A stretch of DNA of 64,000 nt from Nannochloris sp. 'desiccata' (taxonomy: Eukaryota > Chlorophyta > Trebouxiophyceae > Chlorellales > Chlorellaceae), in assembly GCA_019044685.2 (NCBI GenBank), contig JAGTXX020000014.1, forward strand, positions 992,001 through 1,056,000, in the 5' to 3' direction. Positions 22,701-33,777 of the stretch are shown here, in pieces (positions within the stretch are counted from its first letter, which is position 1; the number at the start of each line of letters is the position of its first letter). The notes beneath the pieces are model-generated. The model had not been told where the DNA came from, made no database searches, and saw nothing but the letters and a program-made list of their open reading frames with translations. The translations under genes and the position numbers were made by a program.

Positions 22701-25157
22701 GCAACAACTGATTCTTCTAGAAAACAGCAACAAGAAAGCAGCCAACAACTTGATTTGCTTACCTCAGCGTCTCTTTTGGAGCCCCTCTACGACATCGACC
22801 CACTTGAAATGAATGATAGACAACTCGCAATCCACTGTGCAGCTTTGTTATCTAGAGGTGGATGGTGGGAATTACCAGCTGTATGTCATTTACGATTACT
22901 TGGCATGCTGTGCTATGATATCGCCCAGGGTCAAAACCTTCGGGATGATATCAACACTCGAGTTGCTGATTGTACAAAGCTGCAAGCAGATTGGGCGAAA
23001 GAGTTTGCTGCTGCACGGAGACAACAACAAAAGAGAGCTGCTGCTGGTGGTGCAGACGGTGGTGCTGGTTTAGACTTTAGTGCGAATAAGCGCCGGAAAA
23101 GCGGCAAAAAAGGAAGTTTAGCAAATTTGGTTTTGGAAGGTACTACTCAGAATGATAACACCACTGAAAGTTTAAATGGAGATGAAGATACTCAAGATGA
23201 AGAGCTTGGAGGCGGTCTTACTTCTACTACTACTGGTCTTGGAGGGATCAGTGCTGCGCGAGAAGCTGAAATTGAAGCTGAGCTGATGCAGCGTGCATAT
23301 CGTACCGATCCATTAGGACTTGATCGCCATTCCCATCGCTATTGGTGGCTGCGTGGTAACCCTAGCCACATTCTAGTTGAAAATGCAGCTGATGGATCCC
23401 CTGCTGGTGTGCTTACAAGTAGGGAACAAATTGATGATTTGATCTCCAAGCTAAATGTGAGGGGCCCGAAGGAAGGAGAGCTGCATTCAAATTTGAGGAA
23501 AAAATATAACGAAATCTGTGATGCCTTTGAAGAAGAAGAAGAGCAACGCGTAAAGGAAGGTGATGACAAAGGGAAGAAGAACAAAACCTCTAGTAGTAAG
23601 TCTGCTAATGCAGCAGCAGCAGCAGTGTTTGATATTTTTAATGTGCCAAGGCCGATGCCGACCGACGGCAGGATTAAAGTAAAAGACCTACCTGCCCTTG
23701 CATCTGCAGCTACCACTGCTGCAGTGGTTGATGCAAAAGAACAGATTGATGCATTTATTACTGAAACCCAGGAGATGGGTCTGGTGTTTGCTGCAGATTT
23801 GAAAATTTTGAAACGAGAGTTGAAAGCAGTTGAAACCCCCGCTTCGCTTTGCGATTATTTATTACATGTAGAAAGATATTATGCTCCTGCTGCCGAGGGG
23901 TTACCTGCTGGTGCCAAAAATGATGAATTAACCGTGTTGTTAGGTGAAGACGAAGTTCGTTTATTGCCTGAATTAATCTCGCTTCCTCTGGCTGATGCTG
24001 ATGCGGCTGCTGCTGCTAAGGAGGAGGCGGAGCAAGAGGATGCTGCAGAGGTCAAGAAAGAAGAGGAACGCGAGGCTGAGCGCATGGAGACTGCTGATGG
24101 GCTTGAGGCGAACCCTGCCAAGGATTATAAAGTAAAGAAGGAAAATGAGGATAGTGAATCAAGCAGGGAGAGCGATGAAAAAGACGATGGTCATCAGACA
24201 CAAGGCACCTCTACTGCTGCTGCTGGTGGCGGTGGTGGTTTCGGTGGCGGCAGCACTCGTGGCAACACAGCAGCTGCTGCCCCCCCTGCTGCTCTCCGTC
24301 CAGTTAGTCTCACCGATGAATTCGATGATTCAGATGCAGAACACGCCTATCTTCGCGAAAAGCGAATGCGCAGACCTGCACGCTTGTGGCGGTCTCCTCG
24401 AGAAAGAGCAGTCTGGCTTAAACTTGTATTAAATGCTAAAAAGGCGACGACTGATGGAAGGCTCAATGCCGGCGCCCAAGCTGCGTATTGTACACATATG
24501 CTGTATGATCGTGGCAGTAAAATGCTTAAAATTGCAGCCAAGCTAGCAGAAGATACGGCGAAATGGGAAGAGGCGGAAGCTGCCAGACAAAAAGCAGAAG
24601 CTGCACGCAATAGCTGTGGTACAGGGGCCGGCGGTCGTGCGAATGGCGATATCCCTGCTGCGACTGCTGAGCGTCCACTCATGATTCGTACCGGTAAATT
24701 CAAGTCTAAAGATGGCATGCGTATTATCCTTAAATCAATGGGCAAAGACCCCTTTCCGCCTGGACGACAGGCAACAGCAGATGGGACAGCTGCAACTGAG
24801 GAGGACATCGCTCGGTGTCGATGGGGTTACCAATGTGGCGTCTGCATGCTTGCAGGTGATCTCCTTTGTTGTGAACACCCCGATGGGTGCGCAGTTTCTG
24901 TTCACCCTACGTGCACTGGTCTCCCTTTCCCACAAGGGCCGTGGATTTGTAGCAACCACGAAGAGGGCAGAGGGAGAGTGAGACGGCAGCGTTCTTGTGT
25001 AGGTGGTGATTTTGAGACAGGGTATATAGACAGTGAGATGACTGAGAGTGAAGAAGAAGAAGAGAAGAATAGTGAAGAGGATAGCGATAGTGATGATGAC
25101 GATAGCGCTAGCCATGGTGGTGAAAGTGGTGGAAGAAGAAAACGGTCAAGACGGTAG
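19724..25157 (+). CDS. WAC/HARE-HTH/PHD/DDT/WHIM chromatin-remodelling subunit (BAZ/ACF1-WSTF-like)
   Basis: Exons 19724-19842 and 20120-25157 (intron GTGAGT...TGCAG) encode 1718 residues. Domains in order are: WAC (about 1-110), with FTGEVFDKYEDYIKALNFYR and LTYEEAAASEH; a Gly/Arg-rich RGRGRG tract (~275-300); HARE-HTH (~390-456, KHGVLTLLKEVGESGMSINE); a PHD finger (~516-566, CPKCHRVAH...LILCDTCPRSYH...WCCPKC); DDT (~762-833); WHIM1 (~930-1010, DPLEMNDRQLAIHCAALL); a WHIM2/3-like block (~1100-1165, RTDPLGLDRHSHRYWWLRG); and a C-terminal PHD-like zinc site (~1606-1660). An acidic Ser/Asp/Glu tail closes it. These features define the large non-catalytic partner of ISWI ATPases, which positions nucleosomes in the nucleus. 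ATG 19724 gives the typical WAC start MPL. AATAAA lies at 25226-25231. No bromodomain is present, unlike animal BAZ proteins. Confidence 0.92.
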
Positions 25158-25225
25158 ATTGTTGAGACTATTCAATTCACTGCATCTTTAGTATCTATAG
25201 TCTTATTTCTGTTCTCTATTGCGTG

Positions 25226-25231
25226 AATAAA
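25226..25231 (+). terminator. Putative polyadenylation signal AATAAA
   Basis: AATAAA 69 bp past the stop of the WAC/DDT gene. Position and sequence fit a poly(A) signal. Confidence 0.4.
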
Positions 25232-25462
25232 TCCTTTCATTCATTCTGTGATACGGTGTTCCTGTTGATTTAAATTTGGAGAAGTTGTGTTTTGATATAT
25301 CCTTTAAGATATTTATAGATAGTGGTCGGGTTGAAAGAAATCAATCGATACAAAAATTATTTCAAAATTTGAGTTGCACGACCGTTTCTTTTTTGGTCTG
25401 ACGGTCAGCTGCGTTTTGGTCGGGAAAAAGACGTTCAATAGGGTAATGCTCTTCATTCTTCA

Positions 25463-25488
25463 CCCTAAACCCGTATATATTGGGTTTA
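25463..25488 (+). promoter_or_regulatory. Telo-box palindrome enclosing TATATA
   Basis: CCCTAAACCC at 25463-25472 is a plant-type telo-box. Its TAAACCC (25466-25472) is matched by inverted GGGTTTA (25482-25488) across a 9-base loop containing TATATAT. The palindrome lies 130 bp upstream of the ePHD/B3 start codon in a 460-bp intergenic region, a plausible core promoter. Confidence 0.45.
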
Positions 25489-25617
25489 TATGCACGTATA
25501 CTATTCGTTAAAACGGTATTGTAACGTAAAGAGAGTCCATCGACTAGTCAAGAGTGCTCATTCGTCAATCGCAAGATCACATGAACTAAAACGTAACGCG
25601 CACCCCAAGCGGCAGAA

Positions 25618-28600
25618 ATGACAGTTGACGCACTTGTGAATCTGTTCATTGAACATAATAAAACTACTGAAAGTCCGCCAACTAATACTGAGAGTCAACG
25701 AGAACAACATTTCACAGCATCCTCACCACATCCTATACCCAATGTCTCGGTGCCTTTTCATCCATCGCCTACAACTGCACTTCCAACAGCTTTAGATTCC
25801 GAAGAAAAACCATCTATAAGACTAGAAACCGATTTTCAGGATGCAGAAGTGCCTGTAGTGGACCGCTGGGTGGATTTGGATGCTTTCTCACCACCGCCAC
25901 AGTCACCTCTGGCTGTCGCTGAGTGTGCTGAATGTGCCTTTTGCGGGACAGTTGGGACGCCGCGTACATGCGGAGCTCTTGTTGCTGTTCAATTAGGAGA
26001 TCAGAATGTAGCAGTGCATCATGCATGTGCTTTATGGGCGCCTCAAATATACCAACCACAGGCAAGAGTTAAAATGAAGAATTATTTGCCTTCGCTCCCG
26101 CCTCATAGTTGCTGTCTTTACTAATTTTTTTTATTTCCCGTATTACAGGAATGCAATGAATACTTGAATTTAGAATCTGAATGGCGTCATTCCCAAAACC
26201 GTCGTTGCTTAGTTTGCAACGGCTATGGTGCTGCTGTGACCTGCACTCATGCTGGCTGCAGAGCTGCCTACCACTTACCCTGTGCTGCTGTAGCTAGAAA
26301 AGTTACCCTAGATAAATCTTCATTTGAACTATGGTGCCCAAAACATGCCCAAAGGTATAATGATACTTTTAGCGAGGAAGAAGAGTATGGTACTGGAAGG
26401 GGTGCATCAAGGCAGCTCCACAACCACCGAGCGAGCGGTAGTGCTGCTGGATTGGAAGATGAAGAATTTTCTCCAGGCCAGTCAGGAGCAAGACCTCGTC
26501 GCAATGCTGCTCTAAGTAGAAAACATCGTTTTCAACGTCATGTAGATGGTGCAACTACTAGTAGTGTATCAGCTGCTCGAGATCGAGCAGCCGTGGTTGC
26601 TGCGACGGCTGCTGCAGCTGTGGCTGTTTCTGATAGGACACAACGCCCACGTACAGATTGGCAACGACAGGGTGATGCCTGGGTAAAAGTGGTACCTCCT
26701 TGGTGGTGTGAACATCGCACTATCCATTTCGCAAGTATGTTGCATTAAACTCTCCTATAAATTTGTTTTTGCGCCTGGAAAAGACAACTTTGTTAATTTT
26801 TATTCACTTTCTTTCTCTTGCAGATAAGGTATTTAGAGAGCTTTTCTGTGGTCATACTTCTGCTTTCCTCGTCGACGCAGACGGTACTGAATGGGATTGC
26901 CTTGTTTCTTGCGAAACTCGGAATGATATGCGACTGCAATACACTTTACGTGGTCAATTCCAAGACTATTTGGGACACCGCCGGGGTCAAAAGTGGCGAT
27001 GTACTAACATTTCAACGTAACACGCCAACTGTAGGTAAAATTACAGTGGGGAGATACCCTCAGGGTAGGGGTTTAGAAGCGGTACTTGAGACTGCTGGTG
27101 CCGGTAGCTATAGTAATAACACAACTGCTAGTAAAGAATCCACCTATGTTGCTGCTGCCACTTCCAAGGCAGCTATTCCTCTGCCTTTATCAAATCTCGG
27201 CCCACATGCAACTGAAATGAGAAGTAAAGGTGGTAGTGGTGATTCTCTTCGTATAAAAGAGCAGCAGCAAAAAACAACGGCAGAGGCAACAAACACCCCG
27301 ATGTTGACACCAGTGGTTCTGCAAGTGCTGGTCACCCCAATCGCTGGACTGAACTTCCTGATGGATCCGCAGCAAAAACAGTCTATAAATCTACTCTAGC
27401 ACACCAACAATGCCCTATTGCAGGATGGCTGTATCGGAAATTATACGGCAGAGCCCCTGCAGATACAGATACTGCTCCCATGCGAGATCCAGCTCTCGCA
27501 ACTAATTTTCTTTTTGAAGTCGCGTTTGTTTCCGCTGCCAATATTCATTATATTTCTGGACGGTCATTTGGTACGTGGATGAAAGCTGCGGGTGTGCAGA
27601 GCGGCGATCAGATTCGGGTTTGGAGGGATAAAACAGGGGTAAAAGTTTGTAGAATGGCAAATGATAACAGTAGAGTCGGCGAAGGAGCGGTGCTCCCTGA
27701 AGAACGTTTCTTAGTACCAACAGCAGGAGTAGTACCCCTTTCTCAGATGGAAACGTTTACTTCACCCCCTGGTGTTCAGGCTTTAGCTGCGTTAAATGCC
27801 TTGGCAGCTGCTGCTGGGTACGCAGGCCAACACGGCACGCCTGCGATTGACGCTGTGCTCTCTCATGCGGCTGATTTGAGAAACCTAATTACGAATGGAG
27901 AACACGAGGTAAATGCGTTGCTTTCGATTGGAGACGCGTTGAAGATAAGGCTTGCTGCTGAAGGAATGCCTTTGCCGCCATCGCCTTTCCTTACCGGCGC
28001 TAGTGCTGGTGCGGGTGGTTCTGGCAGTGAAAAGAAAAGGAAAAATGAAGATTTAGGGTTTGGATCTGTTGCTAAACAGCCTCGTCAGGATAATAACAAA
28101 GATAGTGCACTTTTGCCCATTCCCACAACTGCATTAGCAGCACGACCATTATTACCACCGCCGCCATCAGCTGTGCCGGGGCAGGTTCAGTTACAACAAG
28201 CTCTGCAGCAATTAATACGACACTACCAAACTCAAATGCATCAGCAGCAGCAACAGCAACAGCATAGTTCTATCTCTACTGCCTCGAAACACCCACCACC
28301 TGCCGTTCTCTTCCACAAAGCAACTCCTGCCACCGTTCCTCCTCCGCCTGCACCCACTACCGCCACCCCCAAACAGGAACATCAACAGCAATCAACTCCC
28401 CCTCCCCCCTCATTTGCTGCTGTCACAACAGCATTGGGTCTCCATCAATGGTCCTCGGTTGAAGCGGCACTTGTCGTACAGTTTAGAGCCACATGCGCTG
28501 TATTGGATTCTACTGGTAGAAATATAGCTTTTACGAACGTCCTCCAACTGCAGAATGATAAAGAAGCCTTGCTTGACATGATACGTGGTGTGGTGTTAGG

Positions 28601-28718
28601 AAATGATCGCGGCACTAGATTCAGCGTTCCTAAAACTGCTGCTCATAGTAGTGAAGGGGTGAGTATAGCGGCAGCTGCAGAACCAGCTAGGCAACCAGCG
28701 GAAAATAACAATGATTGA
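25618..28718 (+). CDS. Extended-PHD protein with two B3-like DNA-binding domains; two apparent frameshifts
   Basis: Exons are 25618-26061, 26149-26734 and 26824-28718, about 974 residues if two opposite 1-base indels are allowed. Intron 1 has GC-AG borders (CAG/GCAAGA). The ePHD (about 100-215) reads CAFCG...HHACALWAP, RCLVCNGYGAAVTC, GCRAAYHLPCA and ELWCPKH, as in histone readers of the JADE/BRPF/trithorax type. A first B3-like domain (26826-27050) ends DTAGVKSGDVLTFQ and a second (about 27480-27650) has YISGRSFGTWMKAAGVQSGD. They align with each other without gaps once one G is dropped at 26972-26974. The frame changes again near 27268-27275 (A run, one base short). Gln/Pro-rich low complexity follows, with a possible third partial copy near the C-terminus. 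Likely a nuclear, chromatin-reading transcription factor (inference). Confidence 0.75.
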
Positions 28719-29018
28719 AGAATGAAGAAACCTAAGCTAGCTATGAACGAAACGGCATAATATCCTCTTGTTCCCAAATGAATATTCAGTTAAAACAGGT
28801 AACGAAATGATATACCGGATGTATAGATTTTTATAAACCCATGAGCATTGTTTTTTCCACCCCTCCCCCGGCATCCCAAAAAATTTTCCGTCTCCGGTTT
28901 TTTATTCATCCTTGTCACTATCCAAAATCCCAAATTAAATCGTATCAAAAAATGTTTAAACACCGGCATTGAACATAATTGTCACAAAAATCAGGGAAAA
29001 TAAAATTAAAAAAAGCAC
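28719..29018. other. Convergent intergenic region, 300 bp
   Basis: 3' ends of the B3/ePHD gene (+) and the DUF2232 gene (-). Only AT-rich and C-rich unstructured sequence is seen. Confidence 0.4.
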
Positions 29019-30235
29019 CTACAGAGTATTTCCAGCTGGCGTTGCTTCACCAACGAGTTTTTGTAAAAATTTTGGCACCCTCCCAACTGAGTACCCCATC
29101 CCTCTTAATATCAGTGTATACAATAGATGCATCATAAACACATAAAATACAGAATTAACAAAGAATAAAGAGGCTAACGTTACCGCAACTGCAGTCATCG
29201 TAGGGGCCCCTCCTCCACCAGTCATTGCAGAAAATTGATCCTGCAAGAAAAAAGGAGATAAAAGCAGGGTCTGTTTTGAGAGTCGTATATCATACATATT
29301 GATAGATATCAAGAATTGTGATACCTATTGTAGACTATTCGGTAAAAATGACAGAAAAAAGATTGGAACGAGATACACGTACCAGCATGGCGTATATATT
29401 CGTCAAGGTGATTGCCATCAAATTTTCATTTGTAAAGAATGAAGACAGGCTCAGATACGCTAAAAACCCAGCAACACGTGCTAATGAAGCTACGGGTACA
29501 CCAATAGACCATGGCAGATTTGATGAAAAGGTCGCTCCAAGGCCTAGAGAGAGTAAACCATAGACTAGCAAGTAAGCAACAGCTCGAAAAGGGCCGACGA
29601 TAATAAATAAAAGCAAAAATGCCACTGTGAGGCATTTTATTGCAGATTTTGCACCTCCACGGACTGCAGCGAGGACTACGGGTAGTGGGAGAACGTAGCT
29701 AAGGTAACTCTCAAGTTTCAAGAGGACGGCAATGCTGTAGGAAAGGCCTGCGACAGCTGCCAGCATTGCCGTCTCTACAATTCTCTGTGTATAATCATTA
29801 AAATTTGATAGCATATGTAGTTAGTATGTATGTGGTATTCAGTAAAAAGGAGATAATTAATGTTCACAACGTATACATAATTCGTGATATAGACGTTAAT
29901 TTTACCTTTGTTGCTGCTAAATCATAGGGTGGCGGGAGGCCTGCTGCTTGTTGCGTTGCTATATTATCTTCAGCTGCTGCTAAGTCTTCTAGATCTACGA
30001 CTACTACTGCTCTATTTTTGTCACTTATAGAACTAGCACTATTATCCGAGTCTTCAGAAGATGAATAAGGTGGGACTGAAGGAGCAGCACCGTTGGTTTT
30101 AAAAGTGAGAAGACGGCAGCGGCAGTGGCGGGGGACATTACCATGAGAAAGGTAAGTTCGTGGCGTCTGATGCACCCTATGCAGCGATTTATCCATATGG
30201 ATAGTGTTTCTAGATTTAATATTATTTAGGAGCAT
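29019..30235 (-). CDS. Plastid DUF2232-family membrane protein
   Basis: Exons 29906-30235, 29383-29784 and 29019-29240 (minus strand; all phase-0 introns) encode 317 residues. The first ~50 residues are basic and Ser/Thr-rich (transit peptide). An acidic Ser stretch (SSSEDSDNSASS) and the membrane domain follow. The domain has about six hydrophobic helices with blocks like those of plant and cyanobacterial DUF2232 proteins: IVETAMLAAVAGLSY, LESYLSYVLPLPVVLAAVRGG, LTVAFLLLFIIVGPFRAVAYLL, SSFFTNENLMAI and FFVNSVFYVFMMHLLYTL. Function is unknown. Cyanobacterial ancestry and the presequence suggest a plastid envelope or thylakoid location. Expression is presumably driven from the 875-bp region upstream of 30235. 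Confidence 0.87.
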
Positions 30236-31111
30236 GGAATACTGTGCCGTTGCGAAATGAATAAAGCTAATCTACTTGGTAATCTGCGAATAACTAAGTG
30301 ATCAAATGGTTGAACTTTATTTGAGATATCCACCGATGGTCCCGATTCTGGGGTTATATCATGCTCTCTGATACATCTAAATTTAGTTTTGATATATCTA
30401 CGCAGCTACAGTTCAATGGAGACCACTAAGAACTAAAGCACACGTTTCGTAGCCGCTGCAGCAATGCAAACTGCAGAGTTTTCAAGTGCAGAGATAGCCA
30501 TCAATATCTATGTATCTTCAATGAAAATAAAGGATCTATAACCATTTCGGTCAACTCTATCCAGGCATAGGTATCACAGGATAGATATCTTGGCCTTGGG
30601 CATTATTGCTGTCACCACCACCGCCCTCCTCTTCCTGACCCTCTTTAAAATACTACTTGACAGTAAATGCGCGCTATGGTTACAGGGGAAAAAGAAAGCC
30701 ACAAGACGACAATCAACTATTTGGATTTAAAAAACTGACAGAGGAACAGATAAAGAAAAACATCAAGTTTTGAAAACAGACAGGCAAACCAGTTTATGAA
30801 GAAGGGTTGAAAAAGAGCAAATCACAGCCCGGGCTCATCAGTCAACCGAGTGTTCAACAGAGTGTTGTTACTACAAATTTAATTTATTTTCAGGAATTTA
30901 TTATTATTATTCAACAAATGGTACATATTCGATTAATTTTCGCTATTCATTACTAGCATTATTTGATTATTCAGGATATATTATTAGGTAGTGTTTCGTG
31001 GATGGGTTATGATTTTTTTTTTGGTATCTACTCCTTGGGGTTTTTCCCCTTTGTAGATACAACAGCGTATTAGCGCTAGAAAGTGCTTAATTCTGAAGGA
31101 TAATGAATAGT
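30236..31111. other. Intergenic region, ~875 bp
   Basis: Promoter side of DUF2232 and 3' side of the NhaC gene (both on minus). No ORF or repeat supported; the part from 30880 to 31030 is very AT-rich. Confidence 0.4.
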
Positions 31112-33777
31112 CTACACATTAGCAGCATCTCCAGTTCCATTGGTCATGGGTGCAGCAGGCGTGGGTGCCACAGCAGCAGCTCCAACACCAGGAGAAGGTG
31201 CCTGCTTCGCGTTGGCACTATCGACAGAGCCAGAATCACTTTTAGTCAATCCAGCAATAGTATCACTAGCTGCTCCCTGTTTAGAAGTAGAGGTAGACAT
31301 GGTATCTCTCTTTCTGAAGGTTCTTGTAGCAAAGCCAGTCCATGACCCAGGAACAAACTTACTGTCCCATAATTTACCAAATACAATCGAAAGTGGATCC
31401 AGTTTTGTGGAGCTGACAGGAACAGAGATCAAAACACCAATTAATACAACTACAGCCCCACCAACGAGTAAACCCGCGTAATTAGGAAAGGTTTCCCAGG
31501 CGAGACCGGTGGGCAAATACCCGACGAGGGCAGCACAGAGGGCGCAAAGTAGAGCATAAGGGAATTGAGTTTTCACGTGATGGCGAATATCACACTTACT
31601 CGCCAAACACGACAAAATACAGGTATCTGAAATTAAGGTGGTATGATCACCGAAAATAGCACCACCAAGGATTGCAGAGATAGTCAAACTCATCAAAGTT
31701 TCGTTATAGGGCGCTGCGGCAAATTGGGTTGGCACGGCAATAGGGAATAAAATGGACATGGTGCCCCAAGAAGTACCCGTAGCAAAGGAAATCAATGCTG
31801 CCAAAATAAACGTAATTACAGGGATACTTCCTGGATCTACTTTGCCCTTGAGAGCTTCAGCAATATAAATTCCAGTGCCGCATGCCTCCATGGCGATACC
31901 AATAGACCAAGCTAAAATCAGCACCAAAACAGCACCCATAAGACCTTTAACACCTTCTACAAACCAATGTTGACATTGATGCCACGTCATCAAAGGTTTG
32001 CTACCTTTTACGGCACCAGGCAGGCAAGGCATCCAGGACGGTGGGACAATTTTTCCATTGTATTTGTGTTGTAACAAAAACATGATGAAACACACCACAA
32101 CACCGCCAAAGGAGCCATATAACAATGAAGTAAACGAATTTGCATTGCCGAAAATGTTGACGGCAGTTAAAGGAAGTCCAGCGGCATTTGCACCGTCTTT
32201 ACCTGTCAAGCATAATGCTACAATAACTAAAACAATAGTAATGGCAATAGGCACTACTCCATTCCACCAAACAAGAGGTGTATCCGGATCTGGGTCCATC
32301 TTCTCATCCAGTTCAGTTTCACTTTGTTTGGCATCATCAGCGACAAGTTTGTGTTCATTAATCGCTCGGCGTTCCGCCCTCAGCATTGGTCCCCATTCGC
32401 GATCCAAAATAATAAGCATGATTTGAAAGAATAAGACAAACAAGGGGTAGTACCGACTTGGAATTGTATTGAGAAAAACAAGGAATGGGGAAGTTTCCCA
32501 CCCGGCAGCGGCAAGATCATAGCCCTGTTCTTCAAGACCTGCATAGGCTTCCTCAATTAAAGATATTTCGAAGCCAATCCAAGAAGTAATGGGGAAAACA
32601 GAGGCGATAGGGGCAGAGGTGGAGTGCACCAAGTAAGCAAGCTTCTCACGAGAGATCCACATGACATCAGTTAAAGGGCGCATCGTCATTCCCACAAGCA
32701 AACTTGAAGAATAGTCGTCAAAGAATATACAAACGCCTAAAGCGAATGCAGCGACTTGTACGCTACGACGTGTTTTGGCAAATTTTGCAAACAAGTTAGC
32801 CATTCCGAAACCACCTCCTGCTTTGTAGAGCATGCTGACCTGCAGGATTATTAAAATAATTTCGTAAATTAAAACAGATTTCGTACTAAAATTTCGACCA
32901 GTGACTAATATTGTTTATGTATGGATATAAGGAGTTCAAAAGAACCGTTCCGTACCATACCAGACATGAACCAAGACATGAGGATAATTTGGATGCGATA
33001 ATCAGTGGCAAAGGCGTTGGTAATGTAAGTATCTAGAGTGCGGAGAAGAGCGGCAGCAGGATTATAGCTGGCGACAAGGAACGCAGCGACCCAGATGCCG
33101 ACAAATAAGGACACAAGGACATCTCCTGTGACAAAGGCAAGGAGAATAGCAAAGATGGGAGGAAGGACGGTGAGACCTGCAGAGATAATTCGTATGAGGA
33201 AAATGATTGAGAAAAAGGCTTAATTTGGGATTTGCTGCATCGGAAACATCATAGAAATTCGGTATAGAAACTAATTTGATCTTTGAAATAATCCCTTAGA
33301 AGATTGATTAATTAATCCTTTGCTGGCGGGTTCAAGTGTGTAGGGCTTTTGGAAAAAAAACTTACCCCCGATAATAACCCAAGCCGTATATGTAGTTTGT
33401 GAGCTCTCAGCAAAGGTTGTATCCCACCCCACTTGCAAAGTGACGTCCTTGTGCCCTGTGTCGTTTAAAAAGAGATCTGAAATGGAGAGGGCTGTAATGT
33501 AGTTGCCTTCCTCATCGGAAATTGGCTCAGATCCCGAAGCTAGAACGTTCCCGTCACTGTCATTTACTTGGTAGGCAAGGTCTGCAGCGTTTGGTGGAGC
33601 ATCTACCGGCCACGAGAGGTCTGCAGTAAGGCTGAATGCAAGGTTAGGGATAACTACTTGCGCACCGCCATCTAGGAGGAGATCTCCAAGCACAGGCAAT
33701 CCAGTTGCAGGAGCAGCTTCTTCTTGAGCAGAGACAAGTGCAATGTATACAACTACCAACGATACTAGTGTTCTCAT
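31112..33777 (-). CDS. NhaC-type Na+/H+ antiporter with secreted N-terminal domain
   Basis: Exons 33366-33777, 32956-33176 and 31112-32839 (minus strand) encode 786 residues. Residues 1-17 are a signal peptide (MRTLVSLVVVYIALVSA). About 120 residues of Asp/Thr/Asn-rich, beta-like, non-membrane sequence with a potential N-glycosylation site (LNDTG) follow, unusual for the family. The NhaC fold begins with GLTVLPPIFAILLAFVTGDV, then LMSWFMSGM, FFDDYSSSLLVGMTMRPLTD, SREKLAYLVHSTSAPIASVF, a charged cytosolic loop, GTSWGTMSILFPIAVP and GAIFGDHTTLISDTCI. These are the conserved ion-path motifs of NhaC/Na+:H+ (and malate-lactate) antiporters. A ~90-residue Ala/Ser/Thr-rich tail ends it. Role: Na+ export or pH control across the plasma membrane or an endomembrane (inference from the signal peptide). 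Confidence 0.87.

Noticed and set aside
27144..27399. True end of the ePHD/B3 protein at the stop at 27397-27399
   Set aside because: A second B3-like unit and continuous Ala/Gln-rich coding follow in another frame, so a frameshift is the better reading.
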